Translations under genes and position numbers: made by a program
Source: Prorocentrum cordatum
Lineage: Eukaryota; Sar; Dinophyceae; Prorocentrales; Prorocentraceae
Reading direction: 5' to 3'
Assembly (NCBI GenBank): GCA_963575745.1
Contig: CAUYUJ010000371.1
Span: 7,501 to 71,500 of the forward strand
Length of the DNA: 64,000 nt
Notes under the pieces: generated by a model
The model's input: the letters and a program-made list of their open reading frames with translations, nothing else
Told to the model about the DNA's origin: nothing
The model's database searches: none
In this document: positions 32,385 to 41,526 of the stretch, piece by piece
Layout of the letters: every line of letters starts with the position of its first letter
Position numbering within the stretch: the first letter of the stretch is position 1

Positions 32385-33277
32385 TCATATTCTCAGCTCA
32401 AGTCTCAATGCCCGTGTACACCTGGTGCATCCGCTCCACGAAGTAATGCGATTCAGCTCCGACTGTGTCGTGCCGATGTCATCTTCATCTTCACCTTCTC
32501 CAGCGGTCTTTCGACTCCCAAATCTCCTCCGATTGCAATTCTCTTCTTGTGCTCCAGTCACTTGTTGGGCCCCATTCATATTGTTCAGTCCTGCTCCGGC
32601 CCTTCTCCGACGAACTCGCCTTCGGCGCGGGCGGAGGTGTGGGCGCTCACAAATTTCTCGATGATCCAGAAGGTCGGCGAAACTTCTCATTGCGCACATC
32701 AAGCTTAAACCATTGCCACGTTTTGCTGTGACCCGTAACTGTCTGATGTCGAGAACAATGTACACGCTATCCTTGAATCTCTCCAATTTCACTTCTGCTT
32801 CGTAGTCGACAGTCGCGTCGTAGATACCGCCCATGAGCGGCCCGGCGCCGTGGCCATCGGGGGAAGATCCGCAACCCGGCGTAACCGCCGGTGCTTGTGG
32901 TATATATAGCTCTCAATCCTGGGCCCGTCTGCCCCGGATCGACCTCTGCCCGGTTCAATCCATCTAGTCTCGTGGCCTGGCGCGGCTGTGCCGGCAGACG
33001 CAGACGGGCGGGGAGCAGTTCGATGCGATGTCTTCCCATATGGCTTTGGCTCTCTCGGAGGTGGCCGAGAACGTTGCCTAGTTCGCTGCATGGCGACATT
33101 GTCAACAACAGAAGCCGGGTCACCCGCTGGTGACTCAGCCTGATCGAACTGTCTCGGCGGGAGAAGCGGCTGTGCCGTTGTCCGCCCTCGTCTAATTAAG
33201 GAGATCGATGATTCCGATAGCGTTGTCGGTATTTCCCCGATCAGAGCTTGCCTCTGTAGGGGACCTAGCGGATTCAT
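32385..33277 (-). CDS. Element B 3' region: last ORF pair before the 3' LTR
   Basis: Two overlapping frames (33277-32789 and 32834-32385). The first is Pro/Arg/Thr rich. The second starts GGIYDATVDYEAEVKLERFK, then DSVYIVLDIRQLRVTAKRGN, a beta-strand-like pattern, before becoming Arg/Glu rich. At the junction the first frame ends near AVSTTRL and the second begins with a similar DATVD, so one frameshift would join them. No family recognised. Confidence 0.35.
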
Positions 33278-33295
33278 ATAGTGAAGTGAGGTGCA

Positions 33296-33463
33296 GCGCC
33301 GATTTGGTGGCCGGCGGCCGGGTGCCCAGGTGCCCGGCGGTGCCCGTGGGTGCCCGGTGCCCCGGGATTTCGGTAGCCGGTGGCCGGGTGCCCGGGTGCC
33401 CGCGGGCGCCCGGGCGCCCGGGTGCTCGGGGGTGCCCAGAGGTGCCCAGGGGCGCCCGAATAT
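33296..33463 (+). repeat. GGGTGCCCG minisatellite in element B
   Basis: About 18 imperfect copies of a GGTGCCCG/GGGCGCCCG unit of 8-9 bp. The units are near-palindromic (GGGCGCCC), so the array can form hairpins. Confidence 0.9.
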
Positions 33464-33640
33464 TTTATAGCCATGTGTCCTATAGCCTTATAGCTCTGTA
33501 GCCCAATAGCCCATATGACCAATCCCGCATATAGCCCATATGACCTTATAACCCTATAGTCCTATAGCCCTATAGCACTATACCCCGATATCCATGTAGC
33601 CCTATAGCCCTATAGCCCTGTAGTCTCATAGCCCCGACAA
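33464..33640 (+). repeat. CCTATAGC minisatellite in element B
   Basis: About 18 imperfect copies of an 8-9 bp unit (CCTATAGC, with CATATGAC and CTGTAGC variants). It follows the GC-rich minisatellite at once, but its base composition is quite different. Confidence 0.9.
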
Positions 33641-33894
33641 AAACCTGATTGGGGATTGTCTCTGGTAACCTGAAATATCGAAAAAGACCGGTAGCGAGAC
33701 ACATTTTTAACACTGTGTGGTTGATCCGTCAACACACTAATGAAGACAATGGTCTCATGAATACTGGAACAATTACCTCGAACGGTCTTGGAACCTCAGT
33801 TCCAAAGCCTTCAAGCCAGCTATCAAGCAAATCGAGCGCTTCGATTGCTGATCGGATTCGACAATCCAGAGCATAAGCATCCCCCAAAGATTGA

Positions 33895-34650
33895 TCACAT
33901 GTCCGAGTACGCTGAATTTCTTACCCGGGACAGGCAACATAAATTCCCGCAGACATGAATAAGAATAACATCGCGTACAGCTAAAAGAACCCTTCCCCAT
34001 CTTCCGTGGGCGGGGACACGGTTGAATGGCTGATCCCAAATTTGGTCTATAAGCTCTCTTAATCCTGGAGGCGCGTCACGAATCACGTCTGAATCAAATT
34101 GCCTCTCGTTTGGGTCAATCGTTAGGTATTCACCGACAAACTGTGTTTCGACTTTGATGACCACTGATATTTCATACGTGTTGCTGTCGTGTTTGCAGCC
34201 GCCCATACAATTAAAAAAGGAGATTAACTCAAGCCAAAAAGGCAAGTCCCGATCTGCAAGAATCATCTTGTGACGCTGTGCAATGTATGTGTTGGAAGCG
34301 CCGTTTGACGTTTCAGCCTTCTCTTCGCGTTGCAAAATCGCGTCGTCGCTGCGGCTTGACCAGCGATGAAGATCATCAACAATTTGGAAAGCAATATCTC
34401 CAAGGGTGGTGACTGCGAATGCTTGGTTCACCGCTAAATCTGTCCAGAAATATTTGCAGCGTTGGGGTAACAACTCCCCTCTGCGCCATCTCTTTTCCCC
34501 ACGGAACCCAGCCCACCTCTGGTTGTATAAGATCTGCACTAACATGATCCCAATCGAACACAGCAAGCGCAGAACATGTTTTCTAGGGCGAGCGTATTCG
34601 TCAAGATCGGGCGCCCAGATATACGGCCAGCATTGGCAGCAGTGGGGCAA
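33895..34650 (-). CDS. Element B 3' region: 251-codon unknown ORF
   Basis: A protein-like frame with mixed composition. Segments include AVTTLGDIAFQIVDDLHRWS, RHKMILADRDLPFWLELISF then FNCMGG, and FVGEYLTIDPNERQFDSDVI. The C-terminal part has a hydrophobic strand (GRVLLAVRDVILIHVCGNLC). The amino-acid balance is unlike the Arg/Pro artefacts elsewhere in the window, which supports true former coding. I recognise no family. A related hairpin lies just upstream at 34740. Confidence 0.45.
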   Translation of the reverse strand: MPHCCQCWPYIWAPDLDEYARPRKHVLRLLCSIGIMLVQILYNQRWAGFRGEKRWRRGELLPQRCKYFWTDLAVNQAFAVTTLGDIAFQIVDDLHRWSSRSDDAILQREEKAETSNGASNTYIAQRHKMILADRDLPFWLELISFFNCMGGCKHDSNTYEISVVIKVETQFVGEYLTIDPNERQFDSDVIRDAPPGLRELIDQIWDQPFNRVPAHGRWGRVLLAVRDVILIHVCGNLCCLSRVRNSAYSDM

Positions 34651-35205
34651 TCATTCTCCCCGTGTTTGTGTTCCAACCAATCAAGAAATCTAAGTTTCAA
34701 GGGTTCAAGATACTGGACGAAAGGTTCATGCCGCGCCGGCGGCTGTGCCGAGGCGCTGCTGGAGTACCATGAAGGAACAGTTCCTGGCATCGAAACAATG
34801 TGCGTTCTTCCAGCCGATGTCATCTTTTTACGAGCTAGCTCATCAAGTGCCCACTTACGTCGATGCTGCTAACTTGGTCAGATTCTCTGAGGCATCAGCA
34901 GAGCTGTCCTTCATTGCTCTTAGCCCGCTGGGCGGTTCTCCAGACGCGGCTGGAGGCCCAATGGAACCCAGGCAGCAGACAACGCCTGTTCGGCCAGTTT
35001 CTGCAGATAATTTGCTCTGACATTCAACTTGCAATTTACCACGACATGGCAATCTAAACAATACCCAAAACATGCCCTTACAGCATGGCAGTTTGGCACA
35101 AAAGTATTTGCCACCATCAATCCACGGTTTCTTCGTTACGCGGTCCTTTTCTTCATCAGAGAGAACGGATCGCCTGGGTTCAATTACGTCCTCATCAGAG
35201 AAAAT
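34651..35205 (-). other. Element B 3' region without a long frame
   Basis: Only short frames of 60-95 codons. Composition is the same as the neighbouring coding-like stretches, so this is probably decayed sequence between the ORFs. Confidence 0.4.
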
Positions 35206-35929
35206 TCACGCCCTGATTGCATCAGGCGAGAAGGCAACTTCCCATGCAGACCACTCGTGGGAAAAGATTATGGTCCACAGCATCTGCGCTTCTTGATTTA
35301 TGCCTACCTGACAAATCGCCGACAGTTGTACGATCCGAGAAATGTCATTAAAACGTGCTTCACCTGTCGTTACGAAAGTCCCATCGCGAAAGATGGGATA
35401 TCGAAGGCGAGACAGTACTCTTCCGTTAAAACAATAACAAGTGACCAATCCTGATTGTGCGCAGCCTCAATTCCCCATGAATGCGGGGTAATTGTTTGAG
35501 GCCGTCGTCCATTAGTGGCAATCCACCGCCAACAGAAACAGCGCCCTCTGCCTGGCATGCCCTGCTGGGCGGAGCGCCACCGTCCTTCCGCTGGCTGAGC
35601 CAGCGAGGAATGCACCGGGCATGCTCTGGAAGAAATTCATGCTTAGCTGGTATCAATATGAAAATGCAGTATTCTGGCGCCTTGCACAGTCCGACGCGCT
35701 TGCTTGGGTATTTGATGACGCCATTTCCAAGAGTCGATTCCTTCATAGCCTCTATGGACGTAATGCGCAACAGGTGCCCGTGACATCGCGCCATCCCAAG
35801 GAGCGCGCATGCGCTCAATGGGGTGAGCAAAACGAGCGCGTCCCTGGCACGCACGAAAGAACAGTGGAATGGGCTCGGTGGCCCTTCAGCTCCGTGAACA
35901 TTAACGACTCGGTTCCTGGTTTTCCTCAT
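35206..35929 (-). CDS. Element B 3' region: decayed ORFs
   Basis: Two frames, 35929-35426 and 35448-35206, meet end to end. The first includes GMARCHGHLLRITSIEAMKE and PEYCIFILIPAKHEFLPEHA. The second includes LRYPIFRDGTFVTTGEARFN followed by DISRIVQLSAICQVGINQEA. A hairpin (35589-35605, CGCTGGCTGAGCCAGCG) lies within the first. No family recognised. Confidence 0.35.
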
Positions 35930-36197
35930 CGACGACTGCGTCGTGTAAGGCGTCGGGGTTCAGGAAAGACATCCATTGATTATGTACCTCTGTTTCTTCG
36001 ATGATCATAATATTATCAGATCGGATACCGAGAACGTCGATCTCTCCTGATGGTAGCATTGTGAAAACGTACATGGCATAAGCAACAGTGGCATGTGATA
36101 TTCCATATGTCCTCATTTTCTGAATAAGATCACCCACATATACCCATCCGGCCGACGATCGGGCGCACCCAGCACAATGTCTCGCCAGGTACACCAA
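35901..36197 (-). CDS. Element B 3' region: small GWV winged-helix-like ORF
   Basis: A 98-codon frame: LARHCAGCARSSAGWVYVGD, then LIQKMRTYGISHATVAYAMY, then a beta-like hairpin and LGIRSDNIMIIEETEVHNQW. The L-x-RH...GWV-x-V-x-DL arrangement resembles the N-terminal winged helix of the Tpt1/KptA RNA 2'-phosphotransferase family (LRH...GW/YV.v.dLl). The catalytic half of that family is not visible next to it, so this is only a resemblance. Confidence 0.3.
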   Translation of the reverse strand: MVYLARHCAGCARSSAGWVYVGDLIQKMRTYGISHATVAYAMYVFTMLPSGEIDVLGIRSDNIMIIEETEVHNQWMSFLNPDALHDAVVDEENQEPSR

Positions 36198-36201
36198 GCT
36201 C

Positions 36202-36998
36202 TCACCAATGGGCTGCTTGCGTGCGAGACCGGTGACTGCGCTTCCGCCAGAAGGCTGGGCTTCCCAGCGTGGCAGTACCGCGATTATTCTTCAGGATTTT
36301 TGCCTCCGCTTCCTCGGCTGCGCCGGTGGCGTCACTCGGCATTGCGAGTGGAATGAATGCGATATAAGCCTCCTGTGGAAGAGAGTCTGGCCGGTCATCC
36401 GAATCAAATTCTGCTTTCAGAAACTGGAGCGCAGACTCGGAATCTTCTGTTACTATTTCACCAAGCATCGCAAATATGGGGTCTGGTGCCAATCGCGCGT
36501 TGTCTTTGATCGCGTCATAGGAACGCCCACGAACGGCCGTAATGCGCGGGGGTGCCGGACCAGCCCTGTGGGCTTCAGTAACCTGCTTTTGCGCCTCGTC
36601 GCTCGTTCCCTCTCGAATGTTCGCTCGCTGCAGTGATGTGAGGCACGCAGGGTTTCCGTCAATAGTCAATGTCGCATGGCGCACATTCCTAAACCGACCT
36701 CGAAGGTCTTGCCCCTCAGGGCGGAGCTGTTTGCGGTCAGGCGTTGGCGGGGCACTCGCGCGCAATAAGAGATTCTCGGCAGCAGGACTTGGCCCGCGTC
36801 CACACCGTCTCCGTACATTCGGAATTGCTGCTCCCCGGGGAAGGGAATCCTTGATATATTATCGTTTGGATCCCTTTCCGTCTCCGAACCATCTGCGCCC
36901 GACCCATCATCCTCTTTGTCGGGGGGCCCTTCAACCGCAGGGGCCCGCGCCCCTCGCCCCTCGCCGACATCGGCGCCAGCCGTGCCGCATAATGCCAC
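36202..36998 (-). CDS. Element B 3' region: unknown ORF (187 codons plus upstream frame)
   Basis: The main frame (36765-36202) has a mixed composition: RFRNVRHATLTIDGNPACLT, ARLAPDPIFAMLGEIVTEDS then ESALQFLKAEF, and DSLPQEAYIAFIPLAMPSDA. The upstream frame (36998-36666) is acidic, with SETERDPNDNISRIPFPGEQ, and overlaps it. The plain strand/helix pattern suggests a folded domain. No family recognised. Confidence 0.4.
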
Positions 36999-37135
36999 GG
37001 GGTCGGGAATCGTTATTTTTTGGTTTCCCCCCTATTTTGGATTTCCTCGGTAGGAATGAACTCCAGGTGCCGAAGCTTACGGAAATTGCGCAGACAATAG
37101 GACCAATTTTTGTAGGGCAATGAATGCTCATATGG

Positions 37136-37531
37136 TTACCCCCTCTTTTCTCGCGCCTGATTCAAGCGGCGACGCGCCCAAGTTTGCATGTCACTCCTCA
37201 GAAAATTTGCCTCTTCGACCGTGAGTTCCCGAACATAACCATTACCAGTGCGCCCAGAGCGCATTCGCCAAAGGAAGGTAATTTCATCGCGAAGCGACAG
37301 ATGCGCCCGGCTTGATTGCGGTCCAAAGTGCATACACAGAAGAATAGTTAATAACTTGATATGTTCTGCTATAGGACCATCGTCTGCAATGTCTCCCTTC
37401 AGCAATGTCAAGTCAATCCGACATAACTCGTCTGCAAGAGCAGAATTTGTCAGCCTCGCAAACCCTCCAGTCCATTCTGGATGGGGGCCCAAGGAAGTCG
37501 AATTGAAGAGTTCCGAGCGCTTCCGAGACAA
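37136..37531 (-). CDS. Element B 3' region: 131-codon helical ORF
   Basis: Reads WTGGFARLTNSALADELCRI, DLTLLKGDIADDGPIAEHIK, LLTILLCMHFGPQSSRAHLS and LRDEITFLWRMRSGRTGNGY, ending in a basic helix (MQTWARRRLNQAREKRG). It overlaps the end of the proline-rich frame by about 120 bases and continues the same product after a frameshift. It looks like a helical domain of unknown family. Confidence 0.4.
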   Translation of the reverse strand: MSRKRSELFNSTSLGPHPEWTGGFARLTNSALADELCRIDLTLLKGDIADDGPIAEHIKLLTILLCMHFGPQSSRAHLSLRDEITFLWRMRSGRTGNGYVRELTVEEANFLRSDMQTWARRRLNQAREKRG

Positions 37532-38180
37532 ATGCCCTCATGAATTTCGGGTCTGCTTCAACCGTGCCAGAGCGCCTAGGCTGCGCCTCTGACTGCGAAG
37601 CAGCCCCCCGTTCATCGCGTAGAGAATCCAATCTCGGCGGATCCCTCGGAGGAGGCGTGGGAGCCACAGGCAGATCCCTTGGGCTCTGAACGGCTGGCGC
37701 GCCTGCCTCCGCAGGAGACGGCTCGCCCCTCAAAGAGGGGGCCCATTTAGGAGGAGGAGGAGGAGGAGGAGGAGGAGGATCACGCATGCCTGGCGGCGGC
37801 GCCTCAGGTGCCCTCGCTGGAGCCTGACTAGCCCCCCGTTCCATAACCGCTGCTTTAGGGGCAGGTGCAGGAGGAGGCATGGGTGGCTTCGCCACATTAT
37901 CCGGCAGCGCTTCCCAACGATTTTTGCCCCCTGGCGGCGGTGCCGCAGGGGGCAATTCCTCTTCCAGTTGCTCATTGCTGGGCTCATCAGCCGTCATATC
38001 CCGCTGGCCCCCCGGGGCCGGAGGCGCGGGGGGTCTGGCGGGCTTCGGAGGCGGAGGTTTGGGTTCCTGAGGCCCCTCAAAGCGCGGAGTCCGCTTAGTC
38101 TCACGAGGAATAGATCCGCCCGCCGGCCGTGCCGGCGGCTTGGCCTTAGCCCCCCCTTGTCTCTGAGCCAACTGACCCAT
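37413..38180 (-). CDS. Element B 3' region: proline-rich ORF
   Basis: A 255-codon frame, about one third Pro, with repeated PPPP and PAPP runs interrupted by charged residues (KRTPRFEGPQEPKPPPPKPA, MTADEPSNEQLEEELPPAAP). The GGA tract at 37750-37780 gives a Pro run. The last 50 residues, SEAQPRRSGTVEADPKFMRA then FVSEALGTLQFDFLG, are not low-complexity and join the next helical ORF. Probably a flexible linker between folded parts. Confidence 0.45.
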   Translation of the reverse strand: MGQLAQRQGGAKAKPPARPAGGSIPRETKRTPRFEGPQEPKPPPPKPARPPAPPAPGGQRDMTADEPSNEQLEEELPPAAPPPGGKNRWEALPDNVAKPPMPPPAPAPKAAVMERGASQAPARAPEAPPPGMRDPPPPPPPPPPKWAPSLRGEPSPAEAGAPAVQSPRDLPVAPTPPPRDPPRLDSLRDERGAASQSEAQPRRSGTVEADPKFMRAFVSEALGTLQFDFLGPPSRMDWRVCEADKFCSCRRVMSD

Positions 38181-38240
38181 TCTCTCCTCCGCTCCGTCCA
38201 GGAATGGGTGCTCAAAACTGAGTTTGCACCCTTTGCTTTC

Positions 38241-39569
38241 CTAGTCTTCCCAAGTATTCTCCATCGATGGGTCATGGTCGAGAAATGGTGAGGTGTTTTC
38301 CTGCCACTGTTGGTTTCTGACTCGATTTATAAAAACAAGTCTGTCTTGACTCCTCAATCGTTCGACATTCACATCTTTATCAACTGCTTCATCTTCACAC
38401 AATAAATGTCGTGATATCGCCCAAGCACCATTCCCACGCGTCTGCAGTGCAGCGGGGTTCCAGTGATAAATGCATATACCACTCATCACAACTTGACCAG
38501 GATCCGTCGTGCATTGTCGTGTCGGACCACCATCACCAGTAACGGGCCTCGGAGAACTCCAAAACATTTTTTCTACAATATTCCAGAACCCATCACAGAA
38601 GGTTTGTTCCGCCATCGTGTATTTCAGGTGAGTCGCAGGACTGTCATCCGGGTGCGAAGAAGAATAGATTCCGACATTCGTCTTCTTCACATTTCCCCCG
38701 TGATCCGGGTCGGGCGGAAGGATTTGGCACCCTTCGAGAATCGAATGGAGCGCCCCAGCGGGTGTTCCGTGGGACTGCCTTGTCCAATTCTTACCTGAAA
38801 CTAGCTCTGCTAATTTCTCATCCTTGACTTTAAGGGGCAGCGTCAACTGGACACATTCCTCTTCTTCGTTGTGTACCACAAGCGCTGCTTTCTCCCACGC
38901 AACGCAGTCGGCCATTGTCTCTGCCCCCCCGGGCACTGCGCGGTCGCGTCTCGCAACGAAGAACAAGGCCCAATTAGGAATCGCGTACTCTGGGCACAAA
39001 GTTGGTCGCTTCGTGCTTTTCTGAATCAATTGTTCAGGCAACCATGCATCTCCTTTTGATGCGGCACAAAATCGATTACAAGCGTCACTCTGCACAAATG
39101 TCTCATTGTTCTTCAGCTTGCAAATCAAAACATCATAACTCTCGCCTGGCCACGCATTAGTCTCACTGTAGAGGCGTTGAGCGAGCTCTCTCGCATTCAA
39201 GGGCTCCAAAGAGATGACCTGTGGATTCGGAATCCCATCTTTACCAATCGACGCACATGTAATCTGATGTAGCAACTTGACTGGCCACCTGCAGACACCG
39301 TCTTTGTTGTCAATCGGTGGGTACTTTCTCATGCGCGGACCGAGACCCTTTGTCGCGCCCTCGGGGCATTTTACTCCTAGCGCGCGCTCGCAATGTTCGG
39401 CGGCGGAAATGGCAGTTGCCACTCTGACAGGCTCCACCGAGCGCGCACGGGCCTTCATTGAACTCGTGGCTGTGCCAGGTCCAACCGGGTAGTTTGCATC
39501 GTTCACAGTTCGGAAATGCTTCCCAGTAAGATTCGCAGTCGTTGCTGCCCCAGCAGGACTAACCTCCAA
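38241..39569 (-). CDS. Element B 3' region: 442-codon ORF with HGT...GIYSS motif (ART-like?)
   Basis: The longest intact accessory frame. The N-terminal 190 residues are mixed, with ELAQRLYSETNAWPGESYDV then LICKLKNNETF. A segment of strands follows (AIPNWALFFVARRDRAVPGG, AALVVHNEEEECVQLTLPLK). Next comes SHGTPAGALHSILEGCQILP, then about 15 residues, then GIYSSSHPDDSPATHLKYTM. H-G-T followed by 'sIl.eG', and later G-x-Y-x-S with an Ala/Tyr helix, is how ADP-ribosyltransferase/PARP/KptA-like folds present their nicotinamide-binding His and Tyr. A catalytic Glu near the end cannot be fixed by eye. The frame opens without an ATG and overlaps the preceding ORF by 67 bases. Confidence 0.45.
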   Translation of the reverse strand: MEVSPAGAATTANLTGKHFRTVNDANYPVGPGTATSSMKARARSVEPVRVATAISAAEHCERALGVKCPEGATKGLGPRMRKYPPIDNKDGVCRWPVKLLHQITCASIGKDGIPNPQVISLEPLNARELAQRLYSETNAWPGESYDVLICKLKNNETFVQSDACNRFCAASKGDAWLPEQLIQKSTKRPTLCPEYAIPNWALFFVARRDRAVPGGAETMADCVAWEKAALVVHNEEEECVQLTLPLKVKDEKLAELVSGKNWTRQSHGTPAGALHSILEGCQILPPDPDHGGNVKKTNVGIYSSSHPDDSPATHLKYTMAEQTFCDGFWNIVEKMFWSSPRPVTGDGGPTRQCTTDPGQVVMSGICIYHWNPAALQTRGNGAWAISRHLLCEDEAVDKDVNVERLRSQDRLVFINRVRNQQWQENTSPFLDHDPSMENTWED

Positions 39570-40606
39570 TTGATCATCCTGCCTCGGCGAGGGCTGCGCC
39601 CCGGAGCCCCGCCAAGCAATTCGCCTGGTAGGGTTCCAGGGTTGGCAGGTGGAGAAAAAAGCGGCTGAGATACATCCAATGCTTCTATCGTCTTCTGCAT
39701 AAACTGATCAATGAGGATCTCTTCTCCGACGCGGCGCATAGTGCGCCCTGTGGGGGGCGCGGCGGGAATGTAAGGCAAGCTCCCCTCTTGGAAATTATGG
39801 TACTCATCCCATTTCAAATATGCATCAGCACTATATTTTTCCGAACTAAACTCTTTCCACTCTGGCGAGAACAAGGAATGCCTCGCTCCTTCCCCTGATC
39901 CATCAGAATTGAAAGGAACTGTGGTGAGCGGATCACAAAGTGAGAGTGTTTCTAGTATCGAAACTGGAGTGGCGCCCTCAACGCGGCACCAGTTGGCCCA
40001 ATACATGACATGCTCCTCATTGGTAGCTTCAACCATTGCGTACCCATCTCTTCGCAGATCCTTGTCATAAGCCCACAACTGAGCGGCTGAGCCGCCAGAG
40101 GGTCGGCAAACTAACCGGGCTGCTAAACGAGCTGCCTTCATCATGTGATCGGCCATCAACTCACCTCCTTGGACATCGACGGTTTCGCCGTCTTTGTCCA
40201 ATTTGCATGACTCATGTTTGTCAGCAAACTGGCATCCATCACTCGCATCGTGACGAAGCTTCCGATGCAAGCATGCGCCGTCCAATATCATTATCTCGGG
40301 CTGAATACCTGCTATCTTGTACCGTTCGATGCGCTGATTCATGTGTGCCCGCAATATGGTTGCAATATCATCCCATATTTTGCTCATTTTGAATGATCCA
40401 CCTTCGGATTGCCAGCACTTGTGGTTCCCGCCAACATAGAACATCTGAATAGCTCCCGGCTTGGAACGTTTGACAGCTTCATCGATCGTTCTCTCGGCCG
40501 TCTCGAAGAATTCCCCGAGCAATGCCACCAATGTGTGGGGCTCAGCGTTATTCTGTGTTGTTCCTGGGAGTCCTGTGACATTGAAAATTAGCATCAGCAA
40601 TATCAT
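39503..40606 (-). CDS. Element B 3' region: 367-codon unknown ORF
   Basis: Opens with an ATG. PGAIQMFYVGGNHKCWQSEG, then KIWDDIATILRAHMNQRIER, then GIQPEIMILDGACLHRKLRH and DASDGCQFADKHESCKLDKD form a strand-helix-strand-'DG..lH' order, followed by a helix with MADHMMKAARLAARL. The order and the late Asp-Gly...His are faintly like an SGNH-hydrolase C-terminal block, but this is weak. The second half contains EEHVMYWANWCRVEGATPVS and TLSLCDPLTTVPFNSDGSGE and ends Pro rich. A hairpin lies at 40084. I do not assign a function. Confidence 0.4.
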   Translation of the reverse strand: MILLMLIFNVTGLPGTTQNNAEPHTLVALLGEFFETAERTIDEAVKRSKPGAIQMFYVGGNHKCWQSEGGSFKMSKIWDDIATILRAHMNQRIERYKIAGIQPEIMILDGACLHRKLRHDASDGCQFADKHESCKLDKDGETVDVQGGELMADHMMKAARLAARLVCRPSGGSAAQLWAYDKDLRRDGYAMVEATNEEHVMYWANWCRVEGATPVSILETLSLCDPLTTVPFNSDGSGEGARHSLFSPEWKEFSSEKYSADAYLKWDEYHNFQEGSLPYIPAAPPTGRTMRRVGEEILIDQFMQKTIEALDVSQPLFSPPANPGTLPGELLGGAPGRSPRRGRMINWRLVLLGQQRLRILLGSISEL

Positions 40607-41006
40607 TCATGGTCCAACATATATGCTGTATTGCCGTACTCTGCCCTGGCCTGAAGTTAGTCATGTGGCCAGAAACCCGAGATTGTTCCACGCGTATGCC
40701 TTCTTGATCAATTCCAGAAGCGTTGGCCCACATGCTCCACTTTAATATCTACCTCCGTTCCATAGAGATGATCCCTCATGAAGGATTGTGGGCTTGCGCC
40801 AGGGCCGAGCCTCTTGTTCGTCACATCGCTGAATGTACACGCAGAATCAGAAACAAGATACGTAACTGCACCCAAGCACTAACTCCTCTGTGAGTTCTCT
40901 GTTCCAAAGGTCGAAGGAAATCTCTTGGTGACCTGCCACGTCCTAATCATGGCGGCCAAATCTCCACTGCTGTAGGGAATCCAACCACGTCCATGCACTT
41001 CCGCCA
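40607..41006 (-). other. Element B 3' region without a clear ORF
   Basis: Short frames only. No repeat or motif seen. Confidence 0.4.
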
Positions 41007-41526
41007 TCATTGCGATGGCTTGGCAACACTGCTGGCGTTGAAGCCATGCACATGAGTTTTCAGGGATGGGTCTACCACGTCAGCATACAGCCTTGTTATT
41101 GCTCTGACGCAGCGAAGCCATTCCTCAGACACTTCGGTGTTCGGCAGAGGTGCGGCTGTGCCGGCCCCTGTTCGCTGCCTGCGCTGCAGTGCGTTCCAAA
41201 TTCCGCGGGCAAGGTAAGGCGAATCTGGCCCACCTCCCACTCCGCCCGACCGAGGGGGTCAGGTGGTCGAGGGTCAGGAGGCAGACCTCTTCCCCCCCCT
41301 CGTTTGGGTCGCCAGGGTTCTGCCCGTCATTTCCGCCTCCAGGTCTGTCGTTTGACCGCGATCCCCAACCCCCGGCCGTGCCGGTGTTGGGGTACCCAGA
41401 AGAAACGCTCCCGCTCGAAGCGCCATGCCCAGCGCCAGAGCTCGCAAAACAAGCTCCCCCCAGAGCGCCAACAGGCGGGTCTGAAATTGCGATGTCCGAA
41501 CAAACAAGTTCCGCGTCAACGTTCAT
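41007..41526 (-). CDS. Element B 3' region: Gly/Ser-rich ORF with helical tail
   Basis: The first frame (41526-41125) is Gly/Ser/Asn rich (SGAGHGASSGSVSSGYPNTG). The second (41240-41007) carries on with TAAPLPNTEVSEEWLRCVRA then ITRLYADVVDPSLKTHVHGF. They meet at the hairpin motif at 41153-41163, where reading one frame or the other changes GTA to AQ. No family recognised. Confidence 0.35.
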
